Source: Bradyrhizobium mercantei | Lineage (GTDB): Bacteria; Pseudomonadota; Alphaproteobacteria; Rhizobiales; Xanthobacteraceae | DNA length: 64,000 bases | Direction: 5' to 3' | NCBI RefSeq assembly: GCF_001982635.1 | Contig: NZ_MKFI01000002.1 | Coordinates: 433,964 to 497,963 of the forward strand | Shown: positions 16,062-23,306 of the stretch, piece after piece | How the letters are laid out: every line of letters begins with the position of its first letter | Position numbering within the stretch: the stretch's first letter is position 1 | Notes under the pieces: model-generated | Told to the model about the DNA's origin: nothing | Seen by the model: only the letters and a program-made list of their open reading frames with translations | Database searches by the model: none | Program-made: the position numbers and the translations under genes

Positions 16062-17054
16062 TCATTCCTGCCGGCGTGAGTAGGAGACCGGATACGCGGC
16101 CGACCGCGCCTCGATCATCGGATCCTGCACCTCGATGCCGGACGGAAGCGCGTTCGGCAGGAACAGCAACTGCCGCTGGGCGGCGTCGCTGTCCTGGACC
16201 GCTTTCGTGATCGAGATCGTGCCGAGTTCGACGGTCTGTCGCGTGTCGGGCCAGGAGATCGACGGATCGTCGAGCTTGTCGTCGGCCGCGGCGAGTTGAA
16301 GCAGCAGCCTGAAATTGACCGGCCCCTGCGCGACCCGCGCCCGGATCTCCGTGCTCAGATAGTCCGCCGCTTTCTTTGCCGCCTCCTCGTTGCTCAGGAA
16401 GTGCGCGCCGGCCACCGGCTGGAATTGATAGCGGCCATAGGTGGCCTTTCCGGCGCCGTTGACGAACTTGAAGGTGTTGACGCCGAAATATGGCAGCGTG
16501 CCGTAGCTCTCGGGCGCCGGCTTCGGCGCGGTCAGGAAAGCCTTCGCGACGGGATGCGTCGCCAGATACTTGTCGAGCGGCGTCGGCTTGGCGGCGTTGG
16601 CACCGCTGCTTCCCAACGCAACCAGCAAATCGTGAAAGTCGTCCGCGTTGGGCGAAGGAAAGCCGTTGAACGAGTGCGCAACGATGTCGCTGTCGCTGCC
16701 GTCGGGTAGCTTGAACTTGATCGCAAAGCCGCGCGGACTGGCCAGTTCGTGATTGTCGGGAATGTCGGGAATCCCGGCAAAGTCCGAGAAGCGCACTGTC
16801 ACGGGCACCGCCGTGCTTTGCAGATGCGGCGCCTTGCTGATGCTTGATGCCTGCGCGCCGGGTGTGAACGTGCCCTCCAGCACAATGCCCTTGGCGTGAA
16901 CCGCACGCGCACCGGGGTGCTTGCCGAACACGCCGTTCAGGGCATCGACCAGTTGCTCCGGCGTCGATGTCTGGGGAGCCGGCGTCTGGGCGCCGGCGGC
17001 GCCCGTGAAGCCGAGCGAGATCGCAAGCATGAAGAACGGCAAGGAACGAGGCAT
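16062..17054 (-). CDS. srpA: Periplasmic catalase-related peroxidase (SrpA-like)
   Basis: Mini-catalase, heme-dependent and exported. From ATG 17054 the signal peptide is MPRSLPFFMLAISLGF (cleavage after AGA), giving 330 residues, much shorter than full catalases. The catalase core is recognisable: the distal His in VHAKG (His53), RFSDFAG, RGFAIKFK, and YGRYQFQPVAG further on. SrpA-type proteins have weak catalase and general peroxidase activity. Upstream in-frame codons would bury the signal peptide, so I reject them. Confidence 0.85.
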   Translation of the reverse strand: MPRSLPFFMLAISLGFTGAAGAQTPAPQTSTPEQLVDALNGVFGKHPGARAVHAKGIVLEGTFTPGAQASSISKAPHLQSTAVPVTVRFSDFAGIPDIPDNHELASPRGFAIKFKLPDGSDSDIVAHSFNGFPSPNADDFHDLLVALGSSGANAAKPTPLDKYLATHPVAKAFLTAPKPAPESYGTLPYFGVNTFKFVNGAGKATYGRYQFQPVAGAHFLSNEEAAKKAADYLSTEIRARVAQGPVNFRLLLQLAAADDKLDDPSISWPDTRQTVELGTISITKAVQDSDAAQRQLLFLPNALPSGIEVQDPMIEARSAAYPVSYSRRQE

Positions 17055-17149
17055 GATCCGACTCCAGGATGAGAGAAAACGAGATCGCCGTTTCACGGCT
17101 CCGCCGCCGCGTCGGCAAGATTAGTCCAGAACGGAAGGCGAAGTCGGAT

Positions 17150-17542
17150 CTATTTCAGTTCGCCGGTGATGAACTGCGCCCGCCCCATGCCGAACGACCA
17201 GTCCTCGTCGTCATTGATCACGAAATTGATGACGAGATCGCTCGGCGCGATCCCGCAGGCCGACGACAGCCGCTCGGCGAGGACCCGATAGAAATCCAGC
17301 TTCAGCGCCTGGTCGCGCGGCCGGCTGGTCAATTGCAGCATCACGAGCTTATCCGTCCGGCCGATACCGAGCCCGGTATCGAGCGCGACGACGCGTGATC
17401 GCGGATGAACATGCACGACCTGGTAGCGGTCACGCGGCGGCACGCGGAGGGTTTCGACCAGCACTTCGTGAGTGACGTCCAGCAGCCGCTGGACTTCGGC
17501 ATCGCTTCGTCCCTCGATCAAATCAAAACGCAGAAACGGCAT
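17150..17542 (-). CDS. Tautomerase family protein
   Basis: 130-residue member of the 4-oxalocrotonate tautomerase/MIF superfamily. The start at 17542 places Pro immediately after Met (MPFLRFDLIEGRS), which matters because the N-terminal Pro is the catalytic base after Met removal. The longer in-frame start would hide it. Sequence is consistent with the fused two-beta-alpha-beta type (DRYQVVHVHP, DLVINFVINDDEDWSFG). Substrate unknown. Confidence 0.85.
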   Translation of the reverse strand: MPFLRFDLIEGRSDAEVQRLLDVTHEVLVETLRVPPRDRYQVVHVHPRSRVVALDTGLGIGRTDKLVMLQLTSRPRDQALKLDFYRVLAERLSSACGIAPSDLVINFVINDDEDWSFGMGRAQFITGELK

Positions 17543-17849
17543 GTTGGTGGCTCCTTGCTCGACCTGCCGAGGACATAGGTTTAGGTGCAACTGCCGGCGA
17601 TCAGTTGCACCGCGCGCGGCGAGCCGACTGGAGCGGAGGTGATCCGTTCTCCATCAACTTCGATGTCTTGGATTTTTGCCGTGCCCGTTCGCCGATCTCG
17701 ACGTCGGCCTTCAGAGCGAACTGAACCGCGCTCTCGCAGGCTGTTTGAGCATGCCGCGGAGCAAAAGAACAATTATTATGCGAGATGGTTGCGATCTGAA
17801 TCGCAGATCACGTCTCGACGCGGCGCCAAACCGAACGAGCCGATGGCCC
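17543..17849. other. Intergenic region with a hairpin at 17584-17611
   Basis: No supported gene. A perfect 10-base inverted repeat GGTGCAACTG / CAGTTGCACC (loop of eight) lies at 17584-17611, upstream of the tautomerase gene and downstream of the chorismate mutase gene, without a T-run. It could be an operator or a weak transcript end. Confidence 0.45.
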
Positions 17850-18272
17850 TTATTTCTTCCAGGGCGCATCGCCGCGCGCCGCGGCTGCCGCGAAGACGCC
17901 CTGCTCGTAATCGATGAAGGCGCGGATCATCGCGCGATAGGCGGCTTCCGCGACCTTCGGCGACAGCCCGTCCGCTTCCGCCAGCGCCATCGCCTTCTTC
18001 ACGACCGCCTCGGCGCGCTCAGGTGCCTCGACCTGCGCGGGGTTGGCCTTGAAGCGGGCGGCTTCATGGACGTAGCGGCCGCGCTCGGCCATCAGGCGCA
18101 CGATCTCGCGGTCGAGCCGGTCGATATTGCTGCGCACCTCGCCAAGCGTCTTGCAGCAGGCACCGTTGTCGACGGTGGGGCTGCCCCACAGCGCCGGCGC
18201 ATTGGTCGCGGGCTCCTCGGCCCAGACCACGACGGGAACCAGAAGCACCAACAAAACGACCGGCAATCGCAT
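17850..18272 (-). CDS. aroQ: Periplasmic chorismate mutase (AroQ type)
   Basis: Converts chorismate to prephenate. The 140-residue protein starts with a clear signal peptide (MRLPVVLLVLLVPVVVWA), so it acts outside the cytoplasm. The all-helical AroQ core follows: RSNIDRLDREIVRLMAERGR (Arg47, Arg64), YVHEAARFK (Lys75), then the APERAEAVVKKA helix and a C-terminal MIRAFIDYE helix. A CC pair at 39-40 lies at the start of the mature domain. Secreted chorismate mutases are known mainly from pathogens and some soil bacteria, and their role is unclear because chorismate is cytoplasmic. No pathway gene is adjacent. Confidence 0.88.
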   Translation of the reverse strand: MRLPVVLLVLLVPVVVWAEEPATNAPALWGSPTVDNGACCKTLGEVRSNIDRLDREIVRLMAERGRYVHEAARFKANPAQVEAPERAEAVVKKAMALAEADGLSPKVAEAAYRAMIRAFIDYEQGVFAAAAARGDAPWKK

Positions 18273-18368
18273 CGAACGCCTCCCCGTCAGCGCGCACGCC
18301 CCGGCGATTGTTATGCCGATTTTGTACGCCTATGGAAGCCACGATGGCCGGATGCTGCCTTGGAGCGG

Positions 18369-19259
18369 TCAACCGATGTCCATTGCGGCCAGCACCTCAC
18401 CCACCTTCTTCTGGGCATCCGGGGGCAACGGCAAGATCGGCCGCGGCGGCTCGGCCGCACAGATCCCCTTGAGATTGGCGATCGCGTAGGCAACCCGCAA
18501 GCTCGAGAAGGTCTTGAGCAGGTGCCAGACCGGCTCGAGACGCGCGTCAAGCTGCCTCGCCCTGGCGGCATCGCCGCTCGCCGCGGCTCGCACGATCTCA
18601 AAGCAGATCCTCGGGAACACACCTGCGAGAACGCTGTACCAGGTCTCGCCGCCCGCCAGCAGCGCCTCGGTGCAGTTCCAGTCGGCACTGTAACCCAGCG
18701 AGAAACCGCTCGGAACGATGGCGCGCAATTCGGCGATATGGCCGGCGAGCGTGGACGCGTCCAACGCGGGGCTCTTCACCGCGATGATCCCGTCCAGTTG
18801 ACTGAGGCGGCCAACCAGGGCCGGCGTGAAGCGAAAATGCGTGGTGCCCGGATTGTCGTAGATGCAGATCGGCAATCCGCTCTCGCGTACCACGGTTTGA
18901 AAATGCTCGAACACCTCGTCATCCGTCAACGGTGTGTAGGAGACCGCGGCCAACAGGCCTGCCGCCGCGCCGGCATCACGCGCATCCTGCGCCAGCCGCA
19001 CCGCATCGTCGGTGCGTAGCGCGCCGACGCCGACCAGGATCGGCGTCTTGCCCGCCATGGCGACAGCGGCCTGCACGGCGCGCCGACGCTCGTCGCGGCT
19101 GAAATACGGATACGAGCCGGTGCTGCCGAGCAACCCGATCGAATCCACCTTCGCGGCGATCAGCGGCTCCAGCAACGCGCGGAGCGCTCCCGCGTCGACT
19201 TCCCCGTCCCGATTGGAGGGCGTGATCGGGAAGGCAGAAAGCCCGTTGAGATTGACCAT
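18369..19259 (-). CDS. Dihydrodipicolinate synthase/N-acetylneuraminate lyase family aldolase
   Basis: 296-residue class I aldolase of the DapA superfamily (TIM barrel, Schiff-base mechanism). Catalytic Lys162 (IAVKSP) and Tyr134 (IYDNPGTT) are in place. The DapA signature GTTGE is replaced by GSTGSYPY at 45-52, so a true DapA role is unlikely; a pyruvate-dependent aldolase for a sugar acid or similar substrate is more probable. The start ATG 19259 gives the standard MVNLNGLSAFPITP N-terminus. Confidence 0.85.
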   Translation of the reverse strand: MVNLNGLSAFPITPSNRDGEVDAGALRALLEPLIAAKVDSIGLLGSTGSYPYFSRDERRRAVQAAVAMAGKTPILVGVGALRTDDAVRLAQDARDAGAAAGLLAAVSYTPLTDDEVFEHFQTVVRESGLPICIYDNPGTTHFRFTPALVGRLSQLDGIIAVKSPALDASTLAGHIAELRAIVPSGFSLGYSADWNCTEALLAGGETWYSVLAGVFPRICFEIVRAAASGDAARARQLDARLEPVWHLLKTFSSLRVAYAIANLKGICAAEPPRPILPLPPDAQKKVGEVLAAMDIG

Positions 19260-19416
19260 CGGTTGCTCCTCTTCGGCGGCCAGCGCGCGGCGAAATCGCG
19301 CGCCGACGTCACTGCCGCACCATCAATCGCCATGCGCAGTCCCGCTTGCAAGGTCCAGTTTGCTACCGAGTTCACGGCAAACTGGTCCAGTGCGCGACAG
19401 CTCCCGCGCCCGCCGA

Positions 19417-19923
19417 TTATTCCAGCATCGTCGTCAGCTGCGCGCCTTCATCCGCCACGAACACCGCGATCAGCTCCGCCGGCTCCGTGGTGCTCGCATT
19501 GGCCGAGACCATGTGGGTCGACCCCGGCGGCTCGAAGAAGGACTGCCCGACATGGAAGGTTTCCACCGGTCCGCCGCCGAGCTGCGAGCGGATCTCGCCC
19601 TTGGTGATGTAGGCCGTTACCGAGCCGGAATGGCGGTGCGGCGGCGTGAAACCGCCCGGACCGTAGAACACGCGCACCACCGTGACACGCTTGCCCGCGA
19701 CGTTCGGCAGTGCATGCGAGGTGATCACCTCGACCTTGTCGAGCGGCGACGCCGCATTGGCGCTGGCGCAGAGCGGCGCGATCACCGCCGAGATCGCATC
19801 CATCGGGGTCGGCAAGGCCTTCCCGATCACGAAGGCGCAGGAAAGTCCCGCGACCACGGCCAGCATGACCGGCCGCGGCGGCCGGGCGAATGGAAGAGAT
19901 GGCGTCATCGTCATCGAGGTCAT
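19417..19923 (-). CDS. Cupin domain protein with N-terminal membrane/signal segment
   Basis: 168 residues. A hydrophobic stretch (VMLAVVAGLSCAFVIG, about 18-33) suggests export or a membrane anchor. The cupin barrel follows, with motif 1 PPHRHSGSVTAYITKGE and motif 2 GQSFFEPPGSTHMVSAN containing the metal-binding His residues. Substrate unknown. It lies in the same orientation as the AhpD-like gene (54 bases apart), so the pair may be co-transcribed from the MarR-controlled divergent promoter. Confidence 0.85.
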   Translation of the reverse strand: MTSMTMTPSLPFARPPRPVMLAVVAGLSCAFVIGKALPTPMDAISAVIAPLCASANAASPLDKVEVITSHALPNVAGKRVTVVRVFYGPGGFTPPHRHSGSVTAYITKGEIRSQLGGGPVETFHVGQSFFEPPGSTHMVSANASTTEPAELIAVFVADEGAQLTTMLE

Positions 19924-19977
19924 CGGTTCGTCTCCCCTGTCAGTTGCTGTTTGATCCGTTTCGACTTGCGCATCCGC

Positions 19978-20436
19978 TCACTGCCGGCGCGGTGGCGGGG
20001 TCCAGCGATAGGCTGCGCCGAACCGGTTCCAGACATTGATCGAAGCGATCGCCGAGGTCAGGTAGGTCAGCTCCTGCTCGGAGAATTCGGCGGAGACCTC
20101 GGCATAGACCTCGTCGCTGACGCCGTTCGGCATGGTCGTCAGCGCCTCGGTCCAGGCCAGCGCCGCGCGCTCACGGGCCGAGAATTGCGGCGCCTCGCGC
20201 CACACCACGACGAGGTTGAGCTTGTCTGTGGGCACGCCGAGGCTCTCGCCCTGCAGGATGTGATACTGCACGCAGAAGGCGCAGCCGTTGATCTGCGAGG
20301 CGCGCAGCTTGACGAGCTCGAGCAGCTGCTTGTCGAGGCCGGCCTTCGCCGCGAACTGGCCGAGCGCGCGCACGGCGGCGAACACATCTGGGGCGAGCTT
20401 CTCGAAGTCGGTGTATTCCTTGCGGGCATGTGACAT
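19978..20436 (-). CDS. Carboxymuconolactone decarboxylase/AhpD-like peroxidase
   Basis: 152-residue alkylhydroperoxidase-like protein. The CxxC...H motif is CAFCVQYH at 52-59 (Cys52, Cys55, His59), the redox centre of AhpD-type enzymes, and KLRASQINGC precedes it as in the family. It is transcribed divergently from a MarR regulator, with palindromic operators between them. This fits a peroxide- or electrophile-responsive pair; the inducer is inferred, not seen. Confidence 0.9.
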   Translation of the reverse strand: MSHARKEYTDFEKLAPDVFAAVRALGQFAAKAGLDKQLLELVKLRASQINGCAFCVQYHILQGESLGVPTDKLNLVVVWREAPQFSARERAALAWTEALTTMPNGVSDEVYAEVSAEFSEQELTYLTSAIASINVWNRFGAAYRWTPPPRRQ

Positions 20437-20452
20437 CGGCGTGGCCTCATGT

Positions 20453-20487
20453 TATCAGTGAACTGACATATTATCAGAGCTCTGATA
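20453..20487. promoter_or_regulatory. Tandem palindromic operators between ahpD-like and marR genes
   Basis: A perfect 16-base palindrome TATCAGAG/CTCTGATA at 20472-20487, and a related 12-base one TCAGT-GA-ACTGA at 20455-20466. Both share the TCAG...CTGA core and lie midway between divergent genes, where a MarR dimer would repress both. The match to this MarR is inferred from position. Confidence 0.8.
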
Positions 20488-20518
20488 TCGAGCAAGACGC
20501 GACATTGGCGAAGGCAAC

Positions 20519-21088
20519 ATGGCGGCAATGCAGAAACGAGGGAAATCCGGTGCCGCCGAGCGGCGGCCGGCGGGGAAAGCGGCGGGCAAGGTTGCGCTGG
20601 GATCCGGATCGGCCGCCGACGCCCCGCTCGCCTCCCCGGTCCCGCCGCCCGGCGAAGGCAAGCGCGGCGAACAGGGTTACCTCGCCTATCTGCTGCGCCA
20701 GGCGCATGCCGCCTCGCGGCTGTCGATGGAGCGCGAACTCGGACGCCTCGGCGTCACCTCGCCGCAATTCGTCGTGCTCACCATGCTGAAGGCCTATCCG
20801 GGGCTGTCAGGCGCCGATCTGGCGCGAGTCGCGCTGCTGACGCCGCAAACCGTCAGCGTGATCATCCGCAACCTCGAACGCGACGGCGCGATCCGCAAGA
20901 CACCGCACCCCGTGCACGGCCGGGTGCTACAATGGACGCTGACCAGTCATGGAACCGCCGTGCTGGAGAAATGCCGTCATATCGCCCAGGCCCAGGAGCG
21001 CCGGCTCGCCGCCAGCCTAGACGCCAAGTCGGAGCAAATCGTCCGGCAATGGCTGTCAAAAATCGCCATAGATTTGCAGGATACATAG
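20519..21088 (+). CDS. MarR family transcriptional regulator
   Basis: 189 residues. A basic Lys/Ala/Gly-rich extension of about 45 residues precedes a standard MarR winged helix: LGRLGVTSPQFVVLTMLKAY, then SGADLARVALLTPQTVSVII (recognition helix), and the wing RDGAIRKTPHPVHGRVLQWTLT. The extension is longer than usual and resembles a flexible DNA-contacting tail. ATG 20519 follows about 30 bases after the palindromic operator, which supports autoregulation. Confidence 0.9.
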   Translation: MAAMQKRGKSGAAERRPAGKAAGKVALGSGSAADAPLASPVPPPGEGKRGEQGYLAYLLRQAHAASRLSMERELGRLGVTSPQFVVLTMLKAYPGLSGADLARVALLTPQTVSVIIRNLERDGAIRKTPHPVHGRVLQWTLTSHGTAVLEKCRHIAQAQERRLAASLDAKSEQIVRQWLSKIAIDLQDT

Positions 21089-21144
21089 CCTCCTGCGGCG
21101 GCGTGACTTTTGGCTCACCCGATCGGCGCCGCTAGACTGGGCGC

Positions 21145-22380
21145 ATGAAACAGCCTGATTCTCCTGAATCCCCGGCCCGCCGCACCGCCCTCAAGGCGGG
21201 GCTTGCAGCGGGCATCACGCTCGCCACACAGTTCGACGTATTGGCGGCCGCCCCTCCCGGCTTCGACCAGTGGCGCGACAATTTTCGCGCCCGCGCACTC
21301 GCAAAAGGCATTTCGGAGGCGACCTGGAATCGCTGCATGGCACATGTCGAACCCGACATGAGCGTGTTCAAGCAGATGCGCAACCAGCCCGAATTCCACG
21401 AGCAGATCTGGCAGTACATCAACCGCCGCGTCTCCGACTGGCGCATCATCCATGGCAAGGAAGCGCTGAAGAACAATCAGGCGCTGTTCGCCCGGATCGA
21501 GCGCGATTTCGGCGTCGAGCGCGGCACGCTGCTCGCGCTGTGGGGCGTCGAGTCAGCCTATGGCGATCCGCTGGTGCAGCAGAACCACATGACGCCGGTG
21601 TTTCCCTCGCTCGCCGCACTCGCCTGGAACGAGCCGCGCCGCAAGGCCTATTGGGAGACCGAGCTGATCAACGCGATGAAGATCGTGCAGCGCGGCTGGA
21701 GCACGCCGCAGGAGATGAACGGCTCCTGGGCCGGCGCGATGGGCCATTCGCAATGGATGCCGGAGGTCTGGCTCAATGTCGGCTTCGACTATGACGGCGA
21801 CGGCAAGGTCTCGCCGTTCGGCCGCCCCGACGACGCGCTGGGCTCGACCGCAAAGTATCTCGTCAATCGCGGCAAGTGGCACCGCGGCGAGCACTGGGGC
21901 TACGAGGTCCGCGCGCCCGGCGGTGGCGCCAGCGGCAGCCGCAGCTATGCGGCCTGGGCCGGCGCCGGCGTCGTCAGAGCCGACGGCCAGCCGTTTCCGC
22001 AGCCGAATGCATCGGCGCAGCTCTGGATTCCGGTTGCGGGCGGCCCGGCCTTCCTGCTCGGCCCGAACTTCAATTCGGTGAAGAGCTACAATCCCTCGAT
22101 GAACTATGCGCTCGCGATCTGCCATCTCGGCGACCGCTGTCTCGGCGGGCCGCCCTTCATCCAGCCTTTCCCGGGCTCGGAGCGCGCGCTGACGCTTGCC
22201 GAAGTGCAGGAGATGCAGACGCGGCTGACCAAGGCCGGCTTCGACACCGGCGGCACCGACGGCCGCGTCGGCAACGACACCATGAAGGCGATCAAGGATT
22301 TTCAGAACAAGGCGGGCCTCTTGCCCGCCGACGGTTACGGCGGGCTCAAGGTGCTGGCGCGGTTGCGGCAAGGCGGTTAG
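21145..22380 (+). CDS. Lytic murein transglycosylase with peptidoglycan-binding domain
   Basis: 411-residue MltB-type (family 3) lytic transglycosylase that cleaves peptidoglycan glycan strands. The N-terminus has an RR-containing hydrophobic export signal (ARRTALKAGLAAGITLA), Tat-like. The catalytic Glu lies in LWGVESAYGD, followed by AGAMGHSQWMPE and the DYDGDGK segment. A PG_binding_1 domain fills the C-terminus (about 340-405, EMQTRLTKAGFDTGGTDGRV). Acts in the periplasm. Confidence 0.92.
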   Translation: MKQPDSPESPARRTALKAGLAAGITLATQFDVLAAAPPGFDQWRDNFRARALAKGISEATWNRCMAHVEPDMSVFKQMRNQPEFHEQIWQYINRRVSDWRIIHGKEALKNNQALFARIERDFGVERGTLLALWGVESAYGDPLVQQNHMTPVFPSLAALAWNEPRRKAYWETELINAMKIVQRGWSTPQEMNGSWAGAMGHSQWMPEVWLNVGFDYDGDGKVSPFGRPDDALGSTAKYLVNRGKWHRGEHWGYEVRAPGGGASGSRSYAAWAGAGVVRADGQPFPQPNASAQLWIPVAGGPAFLLGPNFNSVKSYNPSMNYALAICHLGDRCLGGPPFIQPFPGSERALTLAEVQEMQTRLTKAGFDTGGTDGRVGNDTMKAIKDFQNKAGLLPADGYGGLKVLARLRQGG

Positions 22381-22396
22381 CCATCCTTGCGATCCG

Positions 22397-22467
22397 CGTA
22401 GCCCGGGTGAGCGAAAGCGACACCCGGGAAGGTATTCCCGCATATCGCTTCGCTCATGCGGGCTACA
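22397..22467. repeat. Palindromic intergenic repeat (GTAGCCCG type)
   Basis: Outer arms GTAGCCCG and CGGGCTAC enclose two inner palindromes (GGGTGAGCG...GACACCC and GCATATCGCTTCGCTCATGC). This is a different family from the GCATGATC repeats. It lies between the convergent transglycosylase and SDR genes. Confidence 0.75.
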
Positions 22468-22469
22468 AA

Positions 22470-23288
22470 CTAACTGCTCGGAGGCTGCCGCACCACGCCG
22501 CCGGCGTTCATGCCGCCATCGATCACGAGTTCGGAGCCGGTGACGTAGCGCGACGCATCCGAAGCGAGATAGAGCACGCCCTGCGCGATCTCGATCGCCT
22601 GGCCGGCACGGCCGAGCGGCGTGGCGAACCTTGCGCGCTCCTCGGGATCGATCCGTGCGTTCTGGCCGGCGCCGGTTGCTCCGGTCGGGATCTTACCCCA
22701 GATCGGTGTGTCGATGATGCCGGGATGCACCGAGTTGACGCGGATGCCGTCATTCACCTGCGCACATTCCATCGCAATCGACTTGGCGAATAGCCGCACC
22801 GCGCCCTTGGTCGCGCTGTAGCCCGACAGGTTCGCCGCGCCACGCAGGCCGGCCAGCGACGACATCATCACGATGGAGCCGCCGCCATGCTTTCGCATCA
22901 GCGGCAACGAGTGCTTCACCGACAGGAATACGCCGTCGATGTTGATCGCGGTCTGCCGGCGCCAATCCGCAAGCGTCATGTCGACGATCGAGGGCACCGC
23001 GATGCCGATGCCGGCGTTCGAGACCATGATGTCGAGGCGGCCGTGGCGCTTGCCGATCTCGGCGATGATTTCGCTCCAGCGCTCCTCGCTGGTGACGTCC
23101 TGCTGCAGGAAGGTCACGTTGCGCCCGGCCTTCGTGAGCCGCGCGGCGAGCTCGGGTCCCCTCAACTCGTCGATATCGGTCGCAATGACCGTCGCGCCCT
23201 CCTGCGCCAGCAGCTCGACGATCGCTGCACCAATACCCGATGCGCCGCCGGTCACCAGCGCGACCTTGCCTTCAACCTGTCCTGACAT
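22470..23288 (-). CDS. Short-chain dehydrogenase/reductase
   Basis: 272-residue classical SDR with Rossmann motif TGGASGIG near residue 14, NAG (SNAGIGI), catalytic Ser (MMSSLAG) and YSATKGA (Tyr-xxx-Lys), and a C-terminal VTGSELVIDGGMNAGG. Cofactor preference is NAD-like, judged from ATDIDE after strand 2 (acidic residue). ATG 23288 has GGGAGAGGAC just upstream, which decides against the TTG 12 bases further. Substrate unknown. It starts about 18 bases after recJ ends, so it is probably downstream in the same transcript. Confidence 0.9.
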   Translation of the reverse strand: MSGQVEGKVALVTGGASGIGAAIVELLAQEGATVIATDIDELRGPELAARLTKAGRNVTFLQQDVTSEERWSEIIAEIGKRHGRLDIMVSNAGIGIAVPSIVDMTLADWRRQTAINIDGVFLSVKHSLPLMRKHGGGSIVMMSSLAGLRGAANLSGYSATKGAVRLFAKSIAMECAQVNDGIRVNSVHPGIIDTPIWGKIPTGATGAGQNARIDPEERARFATPLGRAGQAIEIAQGVLYLASDASRYVTGSELVIDGGMNAGGVVRQPPSS

Positions 23289-23306
23289 GTCCTCTCCCAA
23301 CGTTTC

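Noticed and set aside
17676..19019. 447-residue plus-strand frame over the chorismate mutase and DapA-like genes.
   Set aside because: Arg/His/Asp-rich antisense translation with no domain pattern; the minus-strand genes are clear.
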